Source: Symbiotaphrina buchneri (taxonomy: Eukaryota > Ascomycota > Symbiotaphrinales > Symbiotaphrinaceae). Taken from it: a stretch of 64,000 bases of DNA. Below the pieces are notes generated by a model. The model did not search any database, had not been told where the DNA came from, and saw only the letters and a program-made list of their open reading frames with translations. How positions within the stretch are numbered: position 1 is the stretch's first letter; the number at the start of each line of letters is the position of its first letter. Below are positions 24,651-36,300 of the stretch, one piece after another. The position numbers were made by a program, and so were the translations under genes. The stretch is from assembly GCA_001599915.1 (NCBI GenBank), contig BCIG01000014.1:496001-560000 (forward strand). The letters run 5' to 3'.

Positions 24651-27065
24651 TCAATTCATTTCCATGCCCTCGTCATCCTCGCCCTCTCCATCCTCCATCT
24701 CCTCGCCCAAGTGTATACCAGCGTTCGACGTGCTACCTCGGCCTTCTCGACTCCCCCAGCCATGGGTATTGAAGAGTTGCCCAGGCCCGGACATGAGCCC
24801 TAATCTCCCCCCACCTAATCCGCCAATCGCTTCAAGTTCATCGCCGCCAACCACTCTTCCTTCTGTGTCGATTTCCTCGCACAACTCCATAAGGCTCTGC
24901 CGAGCAAGCCTCCGAAACCCTTCGGTTCGGACAACCCGGCCCCAATAACAGAGACAGAAGGTAGCGGCCCTCCTCCGTAGCCAATCTTCGCCTGCAGTGC
25001 CCGCACGCTCCCAGACAATCGCAGCATTTTCAACATCCAACTCACGCGCAAGGCGATTGATCGCCAGCAACCGCAGCCGTGGCATGTCGTAAACGTTAGC
25101 CATGACTAGGAGTCCTGCAACAGTGCCAAGGTCCGCGCAGTAGGGTGAAGGCGCGATGCTGTCCGTGTAAAGGTAATAGAGGAACGCGCGTACGCAGGCA
25201 TATGGCTCGGGAATGTGCATCCTCTTAGTATGAAATTCCGCCATCTGAGCCGCATACAGCCGGGAAAAGTGGGGCCAGCGAGCCTGCAGAATCAGTCGGT
25301 GGACATGAATTGGCTGGGATGTAGATGCGCCAGGAGAGAGCCAGGTATTCTGCTGAGCCGTTGGAGAACCCGGTTCTTCTGCCATGGTAAAGGAGTCGGG
25401 TTCGTCTGGCTCAGCAGTGATCGTGAAGTCTGCGCCACTTTCTGGGCCCTTGTCAAAGACAGATGCCAGATCTGAGCCAAGACTAGACTGGGACAAGGAT
25501 GAACTGCGGGATGAGAGAAGATCTCGTTGTCTCTGCGATGAACCGCTAGCCGTCAAGCTATTTCCAAGCAACCCGAACTTCCTCAGGTCGATAGGCAATA
25601 CATCGCTGAGGTATTCTTCTACATTAACGAGACCATCGTTCGTTGTGGTCTCGATGGAGCAACCAAGTAACCATGCCTTTGACCCTTCGTCGTTCAGCAC
25701 GCAATAGTGCCAGTAGTAACCGGGATTGAAGACATCAGAGCCTTCGGCGAGCTTTTGCCATTTGAGACTGTCAAGATCTAGAGCCGATATGTTGCATTCC
25801 CCTGGACGAATCGTTGGTGCTGGAGTCACGAAATCCAGTAATGTCCCGGAGGAGTAGACATGAAAATGGCTTCCGGACATTTGCGGAGGCACATCGGTCC
25901 CAGAAGCAAACCTCAGCGTGGAGATAGCGCCAGGCGCAATGGGAGGAGCCATATGTTTTCCAGAGTGTGGGATACTCGTCTGAACGCTGCTTGAGTTTGC
26001 AGCATAGCCGGTGCTACCGGTCGAGAATGCTGTCTGGCCGAGCCCCAATCGAAGAGATGGGCCCGCCCGGCCACCAAATGACGCACGATCATCGGCGCCA
26101 ACCATTGGAGGTGCCTCAAAGGCAGGGTTGCCCTTCAAATCGAGCCACCACATCTCCTGATTACGCTCCATATCTTCACCTAGACCGCCAAAGACCCACA
26201 GACGGCCACCCCAAACCCAGGCCGCATGGTCGAAACGGCCTACAAACCTCCATGTCCTCGACCACGTCCAAGTCTTGAGGTCTAGAAAGCAGATATCGTC
26301 GAGAACGTAATTATTCAGTCCGGATACCCCACCGACTATGAAGAGCTTCTCATCATGAAGCACAGCTGCATGCCTTGCGCGTCCCTTAGGGACGGGTCCA
26401 CTGACAGCAGGTTGCGTCCAGTGAGCCGTCTTCAGGTCGAAGATGAGTACATCGGACAGATATGTCCTGTGTTCGTTCTCCCCTCCGAAGACAAGCAGTT
26501 TGTCGCCTTGGTAGAGTGTTGCTGTGTGTCCTGTAGAGTCTTTGTCAGCAACTAACTGGTAGTCCTATGAATCCGGTCATACCCATGCGGACCCCGGGAA
26601 TGTCGCCATAGTTATCAACCAGGTTCCACTGGAGAGTCCGTAGATCGAGCTTCAGGACATGGTTGTAGACTAGAATCACCAATTAGCTTGAGTTATAGCC
26701 ATGACTGACGCCCAGTCCTCGTAGCTTTAAGATGACCCGCCTTCATCAGTGTATTGGTCAAAGCCTCCGAAAGCGTAGATCTGATCATTACCGCAGTAGG
26801 TAACAGAGGCATTCACGAGACAAGCCGGCCGTTGACCACGCGTGCGAGAGATTTTTGGCTTGTAGCAATCGCCGCTGGCTCGCCGGCCTTTGACGGGACT
26901 AGCGGGCATCAGGAAAGTGTTGTTGGAGGATGCTGAGCAAGGCGTAATCGTCGTGCTGTTATTGCCTGGATTTGCAGTCGCCGACCTCATATGAGCAGAT
27001 GCAAAAGCTGTCGAGCCGGTGTTCAAGGGTGTTGTAGGTTGTAGGGCCATCATTGGATGGGTCAT
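24651..27065 (-). CDS. Kelch-repeat plus BTB protein
   Basis: Three exons, 27065-26741, 26669-26583 and 26530-24651, give 763 aa. Kelch blades run from about residue 60 to 260 (QIYAFGGFDQYTDE, KLLVFGGENEHRTYLSDV, KLFIVGGVSGLNNYVLDDI, RLWVFGGLGEDMERN). A BTB/POZ-like segment follows a serine-rich linker at about residue 540 (IHVHRLILQARWPHFSRLYA, then CVRAFLYYLYTD). The acidic C-terminus ends EDDEGMEMN. The Kelch-then-BTB order is that of fungal signalling scaffolds such as fission yeast Ral2, a Ras activator; I only suggest this relation. The first intron appears to use a GC donor (GAAG|GCGGGT at 26740), because the only nearby GT donor breaks the frame. It is divergently transcribed from CDC20. 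Confidence 0.85.
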
Positions 27066-28004
27066 GCCAGCCCTCAGAGGTTACAGTGAGCCATGCAGCT
27101 GCCCGGGCAATAATGCTTGCGGTTATCAGGATAAGTCGTGGTTACTGGGTGTCCTGGGTGTTCCGCAGTGCCTTAAGGGGCAGTCAAGGGATACTTGCTC
27201 CAGTGATAGGGGAAGTACGGAGATGTACGATCATGCGCGATGCTCCTGCCAGCCTACCAGGCTGGTATGCGGGGAAGCGGATTGCAGGTAAGTACGGAGT
27301 GGTGTATGATAGAGCACGGAGGATGTGGGCCGATGAGATGAGATTCTAGAACAGACGCCTTTCCTGTTATGGCCTAAGGCAACCCGTTACGTCCCTTAAG
27401 TACCTAGGTACCAGTCTCTACCAGGTGGTCGCTGCAGCGACGGCTATGAGGCGATTTGTTTACTCAGTGCCAGAGAATGCACAGACCATCGCCGCGCTCC
27501 TTCTTAAGTTGTTCCCTGCCATGCCTCTCTTCCTCTTCTTCCTCCTTTCCTCTTCATACCCGCTTCCTCTCTCTCCGTTCCTCTCCTCTCTTCACTCCTC
27601 GTGCATCATTGCATACCACCTCTAAAAGCCCTCTTTCTAGCGCGAGAAGATTCTCCAATCCATTAGATCATTTTTGCATTCGAGAGATTCTTTTATCTCC
27701 GAAGTAAACCTCGATCGCCCCACCGATTGCGAGGAGCCCTCTCAGCTGAAGAGGCATCGATTAATCGACCATCTCCGGATATCATCACGGCATACTAACC
27801 ATAAACCCTACCTCAGGATCCATTCGGTTGAGACTCCTGAGAGCTCGTGCGGATAACCGGACTACGCAGCCAACCTTCGACACTCACCCGTTGGTTAATC
27901 GAACCTTTGCCAGTACTAACCCGAGGGACAAGACGACCCTCGAAGTAGAATATCGTCGGTCGAGGCATTCATTTGCTCTTCGATCACAACAAAAGCACTG
28001 CACA
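27066..28004. promoter_or_regulatory. Divergent promoter region of the Kelch-BTB gene and CDC20
   Basis: About 940 bp separate the two divergent start codons. The CDC20 side contains an almost pure pyrimidine tract at about 27495-27605 (CTTCC/TCTCC runs), typical of promoters of strongly or periodically expressed filamentous-fungal genes. A CTTAAGTACCTAGGTACC-like palindromic patch lies at 27394-27413. No separate gene seen; the short frames here are low-complexity. Confidence 0.55.
27495..27605 (+). promoter_or_regulatory. Pyrimidine-rich tract upstream of CDC20
   Basis: Around 110 bp made almost entirely of C and T, beginning after CCTTCTTAAG and running through repeated TCTTCC and CTCTCT words. 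Such tracts sit just upstream of transcription starts in many Pezizomycotina genes. It lies 400-510 bp before the ATG, leaving room for a long leader. Confidence 0.5.
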
Positions 28005-29921
28005 ATGGCATCCACGTCAGTGCTTACGCCTTTGAAGAGTCACCATGGGCTCTTCTCCACGCGCACTGCTGGTGGACGGGTGCCTTTAACTCCGTCGCCT
28101 CGTACACGCACCACAAGCCTGGCCATCAATGGCTCAAATCACTCCTCTCCATTCACCCCGCCCGCCAAGCAGACAAACGAGGGTGTTCGGGCACCATCAA
28201 ATGGCATCTATAGCGGCAACCTTTCTGCCTACTTTTCTAGGTCAGCCCCAAGGCAGGCTCACCGCGATTCACCCAAGTCAAATATCGCTATTTCGAAGAA
28301 CTCGCCTCGTCGGTTGGAATTAGGCGTCTCGGACTGGGCACTTACCGGAACTGGTTCCACATCTAGCCAGACTCCCTCGAAGGAGAAGTCACGGAAAGAC
28401 AATGCCCTGCGATCGAGGCCAAGCAAGAGAACTATCCGACTTCCACACAATGCTGCGGATCGGTTCATTCCCAACCGAACGGCGAGCGACGCCGTAGCTA
28501 CCGAAGGCACGACTAAGTTGGATGCTGAGAGACCGAAGACGAGCGCTGGCGAGGGATCCACAATTCTATCCAACGCAGCCAGTGCCTTTGACCTTGGTGG
28601 AAGAGCTTCGGAGGACGATCCCACATTGACCTTGGAAGGTCTCAACCTAGATGACAATGATGGCCAGACATATTCTAAGCCGCCACCAGATGCTCTTGCC
28701 TACCAATCCTCGCTGGCTTCGGCTTGTGGCGTGTCTTTGACTACACGCATTCTTGCATTCAAACCTGCGCCACCTGAATCCTCAAAGCCGATTGACCTCC
28801 GTTCACAGTACAACCGGCCGCTCAAGCCAGCCAATGCTGCTTCGGCCCAGTTTCGCCGGAGAGTCTTGACAGCCCCGGAGCGTGTTCTTGATGCTCCTGG
28901 CTTAGTCGACGATTATTACCTCAACCTTCTTGACTGGAGCTCTGGCAACCAAGTGGCTATCGGACTGGAACGTAACGTGTACGTCTGGTCGGCCGATTCC
29001 GGCACTGTTAGCTGTCTTCTAGAGACAAGTCCAGATACCTACGTGAGTAGCGTCAAATGGAGTGGTGATGGAGCATATGTTGGCGTCGGTCTAGGCACTG
29101 GAGAAGTCCAGATCTGGGACGTCGAAGAGGGCACAAAGCTCCGTAGCATGCACGGACACGAAGCTCGTGTGGGTGTTATGGGATGGTCCAAGCACATTCT
29201 GTCCACAGGAGCCCGGAGCGGCTTAGTCTTCAACCACGATGTGCGCATTGCGCAGCACAAGGTCGCCGAGCTTGTATCGCACACGTCCGAGGTCTGTGGT
29301 CTTGAATGGCGCGCGGATGGCGCTCAGCTTGCCACCGGCGGAAACGACAATCTGGTATCAATTTGGGATGCCAGATCATTAGCAGCACCCAAGTTTACAA
29401 AAACCAATCATAGGGCCGCCGTGAAAGCTCTAAGCTGGTGCCCATGGCAACTCAATCTCCTTGCTACAGGAGGAGGATCTTATGACAGACATATCCATTT
29501 CTGGAACACCACCACTGGTGCAAGAACGAATAGTATCGACACCGGCTCCCAGGTCACTAGCCTCAAATGGAGCAATCATTATAGAGAGATTGTTAGCTCA
29601 AGTGGCTTTCCTGATAACTCTCTCAGCATCTGGAGTTATCCGACACTCGTCCGTAACGTGGAGATTCCCGCACATGAGACAAGGGTACTACACAGTTGCT
29701 TAAGCCCCGATGGACAGATGTTGGCTACAGCAGGTCAGTAGGCTCCTCATCTGGCGTCACGAGTGCATGGTTGCAGTCACTAACTTGTGTCTATTACAGC
29801 GGCTGATGAAAGTCTCAAGTTCTGGAAACTTTTCGAAAAGAGACCTGGTTCAAGCTCGGGGTCGAGAGATGGCGGGGTCACCGGCAAGGGAGAAATCGTC
29901 AAGCAGATGACGATACGGTAG
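28005..29921 (+). CDS. CDC20: APC/C activator Cdc20 (WD40)
   Basis: Activates the anaphase-promoting complex and recruits securin and cyclin B at metaphase-anaphase. Two exons, 28005-29733 and 29800-29921 (66-nt intron), give 616 aa. The N-terminus is basic and disordered; the C-box DRFIPNRTA lies near residue 151. Seven WD40 blades follow from about residue 300 (DDYYLNLLDWSSGNQVAIGL, VGVMGWSKHILSTGARSG, ICxLEW-type VCGLEWRADGAQLATGGNDN). The RHIHFWNTTTGARTNSIDTG segment is characteristic of Cdc20 rather than Cdh1. The last residues are IR, the tail that docks on APC3 and is rebuilt by splicing (MTIR). I chose ATG 28005 (context CACAATGGC); the frame stays open upstream to 27828, but that part has no conserved features. 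Confidence 0.95.
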
Positions 29922-30699
29922 ACTTCTTCCTTCGTCCAAGCATCGGCCTTGAAGCTGAAATATCTCTCTTTTTGTATTGGAATTCCATTGGCGCTCAAGG
30001 GATAGGGCCTGGTTGGGGTGCAACCGAGGGACTGTGTAATGAGCCACGAATCTCCCTCTAGTATCCACTCGAAGCATATTACAGTGGCTCGAAATTGACT
30101 ACTCAGTATGCACTTTGTAGCATGGTTGAAGTCATCAAACGAGGGTGTTCGCAGATCGGTCTACTGAAGTACTCCGTATTTACGTCCCTTTGCCTTATCT
30201 TCATTACAAGTATCTGAAAGCTACCTTAAGGTAACCTCACCGCGGACGGAGTGCTTCGTACCCTACCTTCGCGTCCTCCTCTTGCTTCTCCAGCTCACCC
30301 ACTATGGTGGTAGGTTGAGGTGGGCTACTAGTTGAGGCTCTGCTGAGTAAGCGAACCGACTATGGTTGTGGGAACTGGACCTTCCATCCTCCACCCTCGC
30401 CGCTCTGAGGAACGACTCATCAAATACATGTAACGCAATCGACCTACGAACAGCAATTTCCGGGCTACACTCCTGTTCGTCTGGTTGAATCTCATTGCGC
30501 GTCAGCAGCAGAGCTGCAGGTGGAGATATTACCGGTTGCCAAGGTTGCTGTTGAAGCATCTACACCTCCACCCAATCAACCATCAACCGTCGACTTGGTC
30601 AAAGAACTCGCAACTGGTCGTCGCGATAAACCTCTAGTCCTTTCTCAAGTTTCAGACCCATATTTGGTGATTTCTCCAGGCCCTGACAGCAACCGAAAG
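29922..30699. other. Intergenic spacer between CDC20 and TOA1
   Basis: Holds the 3' end of CDC20 and the TOA1 promoter. A CTACCTTAAGGTAACC patch at 30221-30236 and TACTCCGTA at about 30171 match the dispersed spacer words of the window. No other gene seen. Confidence 0.5.
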
Positions 30700-32423
30700 A
30701 TGTCGAACGCAAATGTGGTTAGTCAACTATCACTTGCCTCCCGGGCTCTGCCCCTCCGTCACAGACGCTGACCGAGCCTTTCTTGGTAGGGCCAAATCTA
30801 TCAGCGAGTTATCCAAGATGTCCTTGAAGCATCTCAAGTAGATTTCGAAGAAGCGGGCGTCGATCATACAGCATTGACGGATCTAGGAACGGTATGCTCT
30901 ACCCTCTACTATTGGAATCGGGTCCCAATCAAGCCTTTTGTTTCGAAGTTCATCTTATATTCATCTGTCTGGAACTGCATTGCGACTTGAGGAACATCAT
31001 CTGCATTTGAGCCGCAATGTTTGCCGTTGTTGACTCTCTGAACAAAATTTCCTTTGATGTTGGGCGGCATTCGTAGGACTGAGGCGGAGGATTCAGGCGA
31101 CAGACGGATTGGGTACGGGTTGACCCTCCCAGGCCCGCCGTGTCCGACTGTCCTTTCTCTTTTGTTCACCTCACTGTTCCCTTTCCCCTTGGCGGCCACA
31201 AAGCTCCCTTGTTTTGACGAGTAATACAACATGACCCCTCGGGGATGTCTCCTTTCGATTCAATGCAGAAAGACTGGACAGGCGTTTCCGTTTCTATTAT
31301 CTTTACAAACATGGTCACTTGCGCTGACAAATATTATAGTTATGGCAGCAACGTTTGACAAAGATGAAAGTTGCTCAATTCCCATGGGACACCCCGCCCC
31401 CAGTCAGCGCCCCTCCGCAGCCTCTACCAAGCAACATACCTGCCCCGCAGCTGCAACAGCCGTCGCCTCTACCAGCACTGCCTTCCAAGGCCTCCCCTCC
31501 TCCCAGCGATGGTGTATCGATCAAAACTGAACCTGTTTATGATCCAACACCAACATATCCAAGTCTACCTCAGCCGAATGGTATGCTGTCTCATGGGCCA
31601 GCCTTGAATTCTCAAGCTGCTCAGCAAAGAGCAGCCGGATTGTTACAGGCTCAGTTTGGCAATCAAGCAAGCAGGCAAGTTGATGCGCTTCAGAATGGCC
31701 TCGCTATACCTGGGCAGCCGGGTGCCAGAGTTCAAGGCCTGCAACTTCCTGGTCCAAGTCAGGTGCGGATGTCACAACAATACCAGCGCCCCCCGCAGCA
31801 GTCTCCTCAGCAGCAAAGCAATGGCTTGGGTAATGCGCAGACAGACGGAGCTGTTGACGCCGAAGATACGTGGTCAGCGTTGATATTGAGGAGGAATAAC
31901 GCGGGCGTCACTGAGGCATTGGGTACGGTTGAGATCGATGACATGATACGCCGACACGTCGAACAGCAGGGTCTACAGATGGAAGGAGGTGGCCTTATGA
32001 TTCCGCTGGAGGAGCGTCAACGCAGGAGGCGGGGCAAGAACCACAAGGCCAGCAGAGATCCTGTAGTAATCGGTGCCCCGAATGTCATCTCCACGCCCTC
32101 ATCAATCGCTCATCCGCCTCAACTTGATGGTGCGGCAGATGGTGAAGATGATGTTGACGACGAGGACGCGATCAACTCCGATCTGGATGATCCTGAAGAG
32201 AATCTTGATGAGGAAGAAGATGCCGATGACTCTGTAGGACAACTCATGCTCTGCACCTACGACAAGGTGCAGCGGGTAAAGAATAAATGGAAGTGCACTC
32301 TCAAGGACGGAATATTGACCACCAATGGCAAGGAGTAAGTGCATTGGATAAACGCATCTATGAGCTTGGACTGACTCTTACAGATACGTATTCCATAAAG
32401 CTCAAGGGGAATTTGAATGGTAG
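30700..32423 (+). CDS. TOA1: TFIIA large subunit (alpha/beta), Toa1
   Basis: General transcription factor that stabilises TBP on promoter DNA. Four exons, 30700-30717, 30790-30891, 31340-32334 and 32384-32423, give 384 aa. The first exons encode the N-terminal four-helix-bundle part (MSNANVGQIYQRVIQDVLEA, DHTALTDLGT), joined to LWQQRLTKMKVAQFPWD in exon 3. A proline/glutamine-rich, low-conservation linker fills the middle. The acidic stretch (about residues 285-330) leads to the C-terminal beta-barrel, QLMLCTYDKVQRVKNKWKC, with the end KEYVFHKAQGEFEW restored by the last splice. Both conserved domains are complete. Intron 2 is about 448 nt, far longer than any other intron in the window. No residues seem missing across it compared with the family. 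Confidence 0.94.
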
Positions 32424-33383
32424 TTTCGGTCATTGCACGCTCCAGTAAACTGCGCGTCGGAACAACCGGCGCCATGTTCACTTTGGCCGTATCTATCACC
32501 CTGCTTGACGACATCTGGAAAAAGCCAGTTCCTGCAGCTAAGGGTCAACGGGTCTTCCTCTTCTTATGTTCATCTAGTCATCCTGGGACATGCATTGCTC
32601 CATGACTCTTTCGGGAAGGCGTGGAAAGGCTGCGCGGGCCTTCCTTTGTCGTTCGGGATCTTGTCTTTCTTGTCATTATTGGCTCACGGAGGATTGGGTA
32701 AGCAGGCGCATATGGAAGGATTCGCACGGACCATCTTGCATCAAGGCGGTGTTATGGCTACAAGAAGGCGCATTGAGTGCTCTGCTCGTTCGCAGTCTCG
32801 TCTTCAGCAGACGTCGGGGGATTTTCTCCTGCTTTCCCGGCGAGAAAGGGCTTCGGTGTCCCCCGGCAGGAGCATGGGAGGACTGAGGTATCTAATCAAA
32901 AGTTAGTGCACAAGCAAGTTGCGCCTACAAACCTACAAAGCTGCCCGTTATTGTTACCGACCTGCCAGACGTGTAAATTCATAGGGTGGGATAATTATCC
33001 CAGCCTTTAAGCACAGTGACAATGCATTCAGCGCATCAGTAGTAGCACCGTCACGCTTGGATTTTTCTTGTAGTTCGGTTTTGCATTGCAATGGACTGCG
33101 CCGGCTGCCTGGATCGTGACAAGTTTCTAGTGTCCGCCGTTGGCGTAGGCGACGTCACTTACCCTTCCGAACCATTGTGATTCGTCTGTCGCATCCCATC
33201 AAGTGAATGACAGTGCAACCACCCGCATTCCAATGGCGGTCCTATGCCTTGTTCCTGCAGAATGTCCAAATAATTTCCGGTTCCCTCTACCACTTCAGAT
33301 AAGAGTCAATATGCGCGATCATACCACTACCAGCTTGTTATGATCACTCTTGAAGCCAAGCCCGCGCTCCCGACAGAGGAAGC
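32424..33383. other. Intergenic spacer before the sterol glucosyltransferase-like gene
   Basis: About 960 bp with no credible gene. Longest plus-strand frames here show no family features. Confidence 0.5.
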
Positions 33384-36300
33384 ATGGCCGATAGCTCAGC
33401 TCCATCTCCAGACCGTGATGTCTCTGCCCCTCCAAGCGCAGCTGCACCTGTAAGGTCACCCAGCTTGCCGGTTGGAGATCCCCACGTAACGAACGCTCCA
33501 CAAGACTATGACGAACGCCAGGCTCCAGAAAAGAACCAGTCTGCTTAACCATCATACCAATATCCATAGTATCCGCTGACTGTGTGAGAAGGTCCCAGAA
33601 CCATGGAGCGTCAAATATGCACATCGCACAATCTGAGGGAAGCTCAGAGAGCCGAGCCGGCGGAGGAAATACTGCTTATGAGGAGACAGCGATCGAAGAC
33701 ATGCCTCCGCCGGCGTACAGTAACTCGTACTCAGAAATAGATGTGAATCAAGGCGGACTAAACACGTTCGCTCGGATCGCTGGTTAGTTTTCTTCCAGAT
33801 ATACTGTTCAAGCAAGCTCTGTTGCTTACAACATGTAGATGACGGGCGGATCAACATTCGTATCAATCAAAAATCCCGGCGATTGTCACAGATATTTGAA
33901 CCAGCCTTGTTAGAACGGCTAAGAACAACAGAGGCAGAGCCGGCGCATGCTCCGCCTCCTTATATCCCGCCTGGACTTGAAGGCCACCCGGGAGTCATAG
34001 CGCCACCCTTGAACGTGGTCATTCAAATAATTGGATCGCGCGGTGATGTTCAACCGTTTGTCGCCCTTGGAAAAGTGCTCAAAGAGAAGTACGGCCACCG
34101 AATCCGACTAGCCACTCATCCGACATTTAAGGACTTCGTCCGAGAGAATGGCCTTGAATTTTTCAGCATTGGCGGTGATCCCGCGGAACTTATGGCCTTT
34201 ATGGTGAAGAATCCCGGATTGATGCCCGGGATGGAATCTCTTCGCAGCGGAGATGTTGGTAAAAGGCGGAAGGCAATGTATGAGATGATGAAAGGCTGTT
34301 GGAGATCATGCTACGAGGCCGGCGATGGCACTGGAGTTCAAGCTACTGATGACACATTGGAAGACTCCGCCAGTCTAGACAGCGGCATATCGATGAGCGG
34401 AGACGCGAAACCTTTTGTTGCAGACGCTATTATCGCCAATCCGCCGAGCTTTGCGCACATACATTGTGCTGATAAGCTCGGGGTACCTTTACATCTCATG
34501 TTCACGTAAGTGGAAGCTGGTGGTTTTGGTACATTGCTACTCACTATCTCTAGGATGCCCTGGTCTCCTACGCAGGTGTTTCCCCATCCTTTGGCGAATA
34601 TTACATCAACCAACGCCGATCCGAATATGTCAAACTTCCTCTCGTATGCCATGGTGGAGATGATGACCTGGCAAGGTCTTGGCGATTTGGTCAATAGATT
34701 CAGGAGTCAATATCTCGGGCTTGAGCCCGTAAGCCTCATGTGGGCTCCTGGCATGATTTCGAGATTGAAGGTTCCGTACACATATTGTTGGTTAGTGCAG
34801 TCCCGATCTTATACATCATTCGGAAGATTATTATCAGTGGCGCTGATGCTGTTTACAGGTCTCCTGCCCTGATTCCAAAGCCGGCCGACTGGGGACGACA
34901 TATCTCTGTTGCTGGCTTCTACTTCTTATCCCTGGCCACCAACTACAATCCGCCCTCGGATTTAGAAGCATTCCTTCATGCTGGACCGGCCCCAGTGTAC
35001 ATCGGGTTTGGCTCCATTGTGGTAGACGACCCAAACGCGATGACAGCCCTCATATTTGAAGCCATTCGCAAAGCTGGAGTACGGGCTTTAGTCTCCAAAG
35101 GATGGGGTGGTTTGGGCGCTGATCAGTTGGCGGTACCAGACGGAGTCATGATGCTAGGAAACTGCCCACATGACTGGCTCTTCGAACGGGTATCATGTGT
35201 AGTCCATCACGGTGGAGCTGGAACAACCGCTGCTGGTATCGCGGCGGGGCGCCCTACGGTGGTTGTTCCTTTTTTCGGTGACCAGCCTTTCTGGGGTTCC
35301 ATGGTTGCGAAAGCAGGTGCTGGTCCTCAACCTATTCCCTACAAACAACTCACAGCAGATAATCTTGCAGCTGCAATCACAGAAGCTCTCACTCCTGCCG
35401 CAGTGCAGAAGGCAAGAGACTTGGCTTCTCGTATAAGCACCGAGAATGGTACCGATATGGGAGCCATGAGTTTCCATGAAAAGTTGGATGTTGAGCGTAT
35501 GAGATGCAGTCTCAGTCCTAGTCGAGCCGCTGTATGGCGTGTGCGTGGCACAGATGTGAGATTGAGCGCATTGGCCGCAACGGTCCTAGCGGATAAAGGC
35601 ATTCTCACCCTGAACGACTTGAAGCTGTAAGTCCCCATTGATATCTACTGGAGTGGGGCTTTGCTGACTATAGCTAGTTATCGCTCCTGTGATTACGACA
35701 CCGATACAGGACCTACTGATCCCATATCCGGAGGAGCTTCCGCACTTCTCGGTACCATTGGCAGCTTAATGATGGGTGTCGCGGATTTCCCTGTTGAGAT
35801 CATACGGAGTATCTTGCCAAAAGAGAGCGCGGCATCTCAAACCAACACAAGCACCTCTGGAAATGGCATTGCATCTAGTAGTTCTCAGGCAGCATCAGAA
35901 AGAAGTTCCCTCTCTGCTGAACCAAGGGGAGGGCCTCCGGAAGCAGTATCCCGAACTTCAACTTCCAGCGCACATCGTGACCTCGAAGTGGAGAGTTCAT
36001 CAGGTGGAACGAAACTGACAAGCACGGGTGGCGGTAATGACTCTGTCGCGGCTGGACCGGTCGACGATGCCAACCGCAATGGTCGCTCTCTCTCCCAAGC
36101 TTTAAATGGTCAACTTTCTCGGTCAAACTCCTCCTCGAGGGGCCGCTTCTGCTCTCCACATCGGAGAGGCACTTCCCCGGTTAGCCAATCTCACGGTTAC
36201 CAGCATCGGCCTCCCGATCCAGCCGAGCTCGTGACCGGTGGGGGGAAGGGTGTGGTACGTATGGTGGATGCCGGCATGCGATCACCGATGGAATTCATGT

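Noticed and set aside
27828-28004. In-frame upstream extension of CDC20
   Set aside because: No conserved features; ATG 28005 has the better context and begins the recognisable Cdc20 N-terminus.
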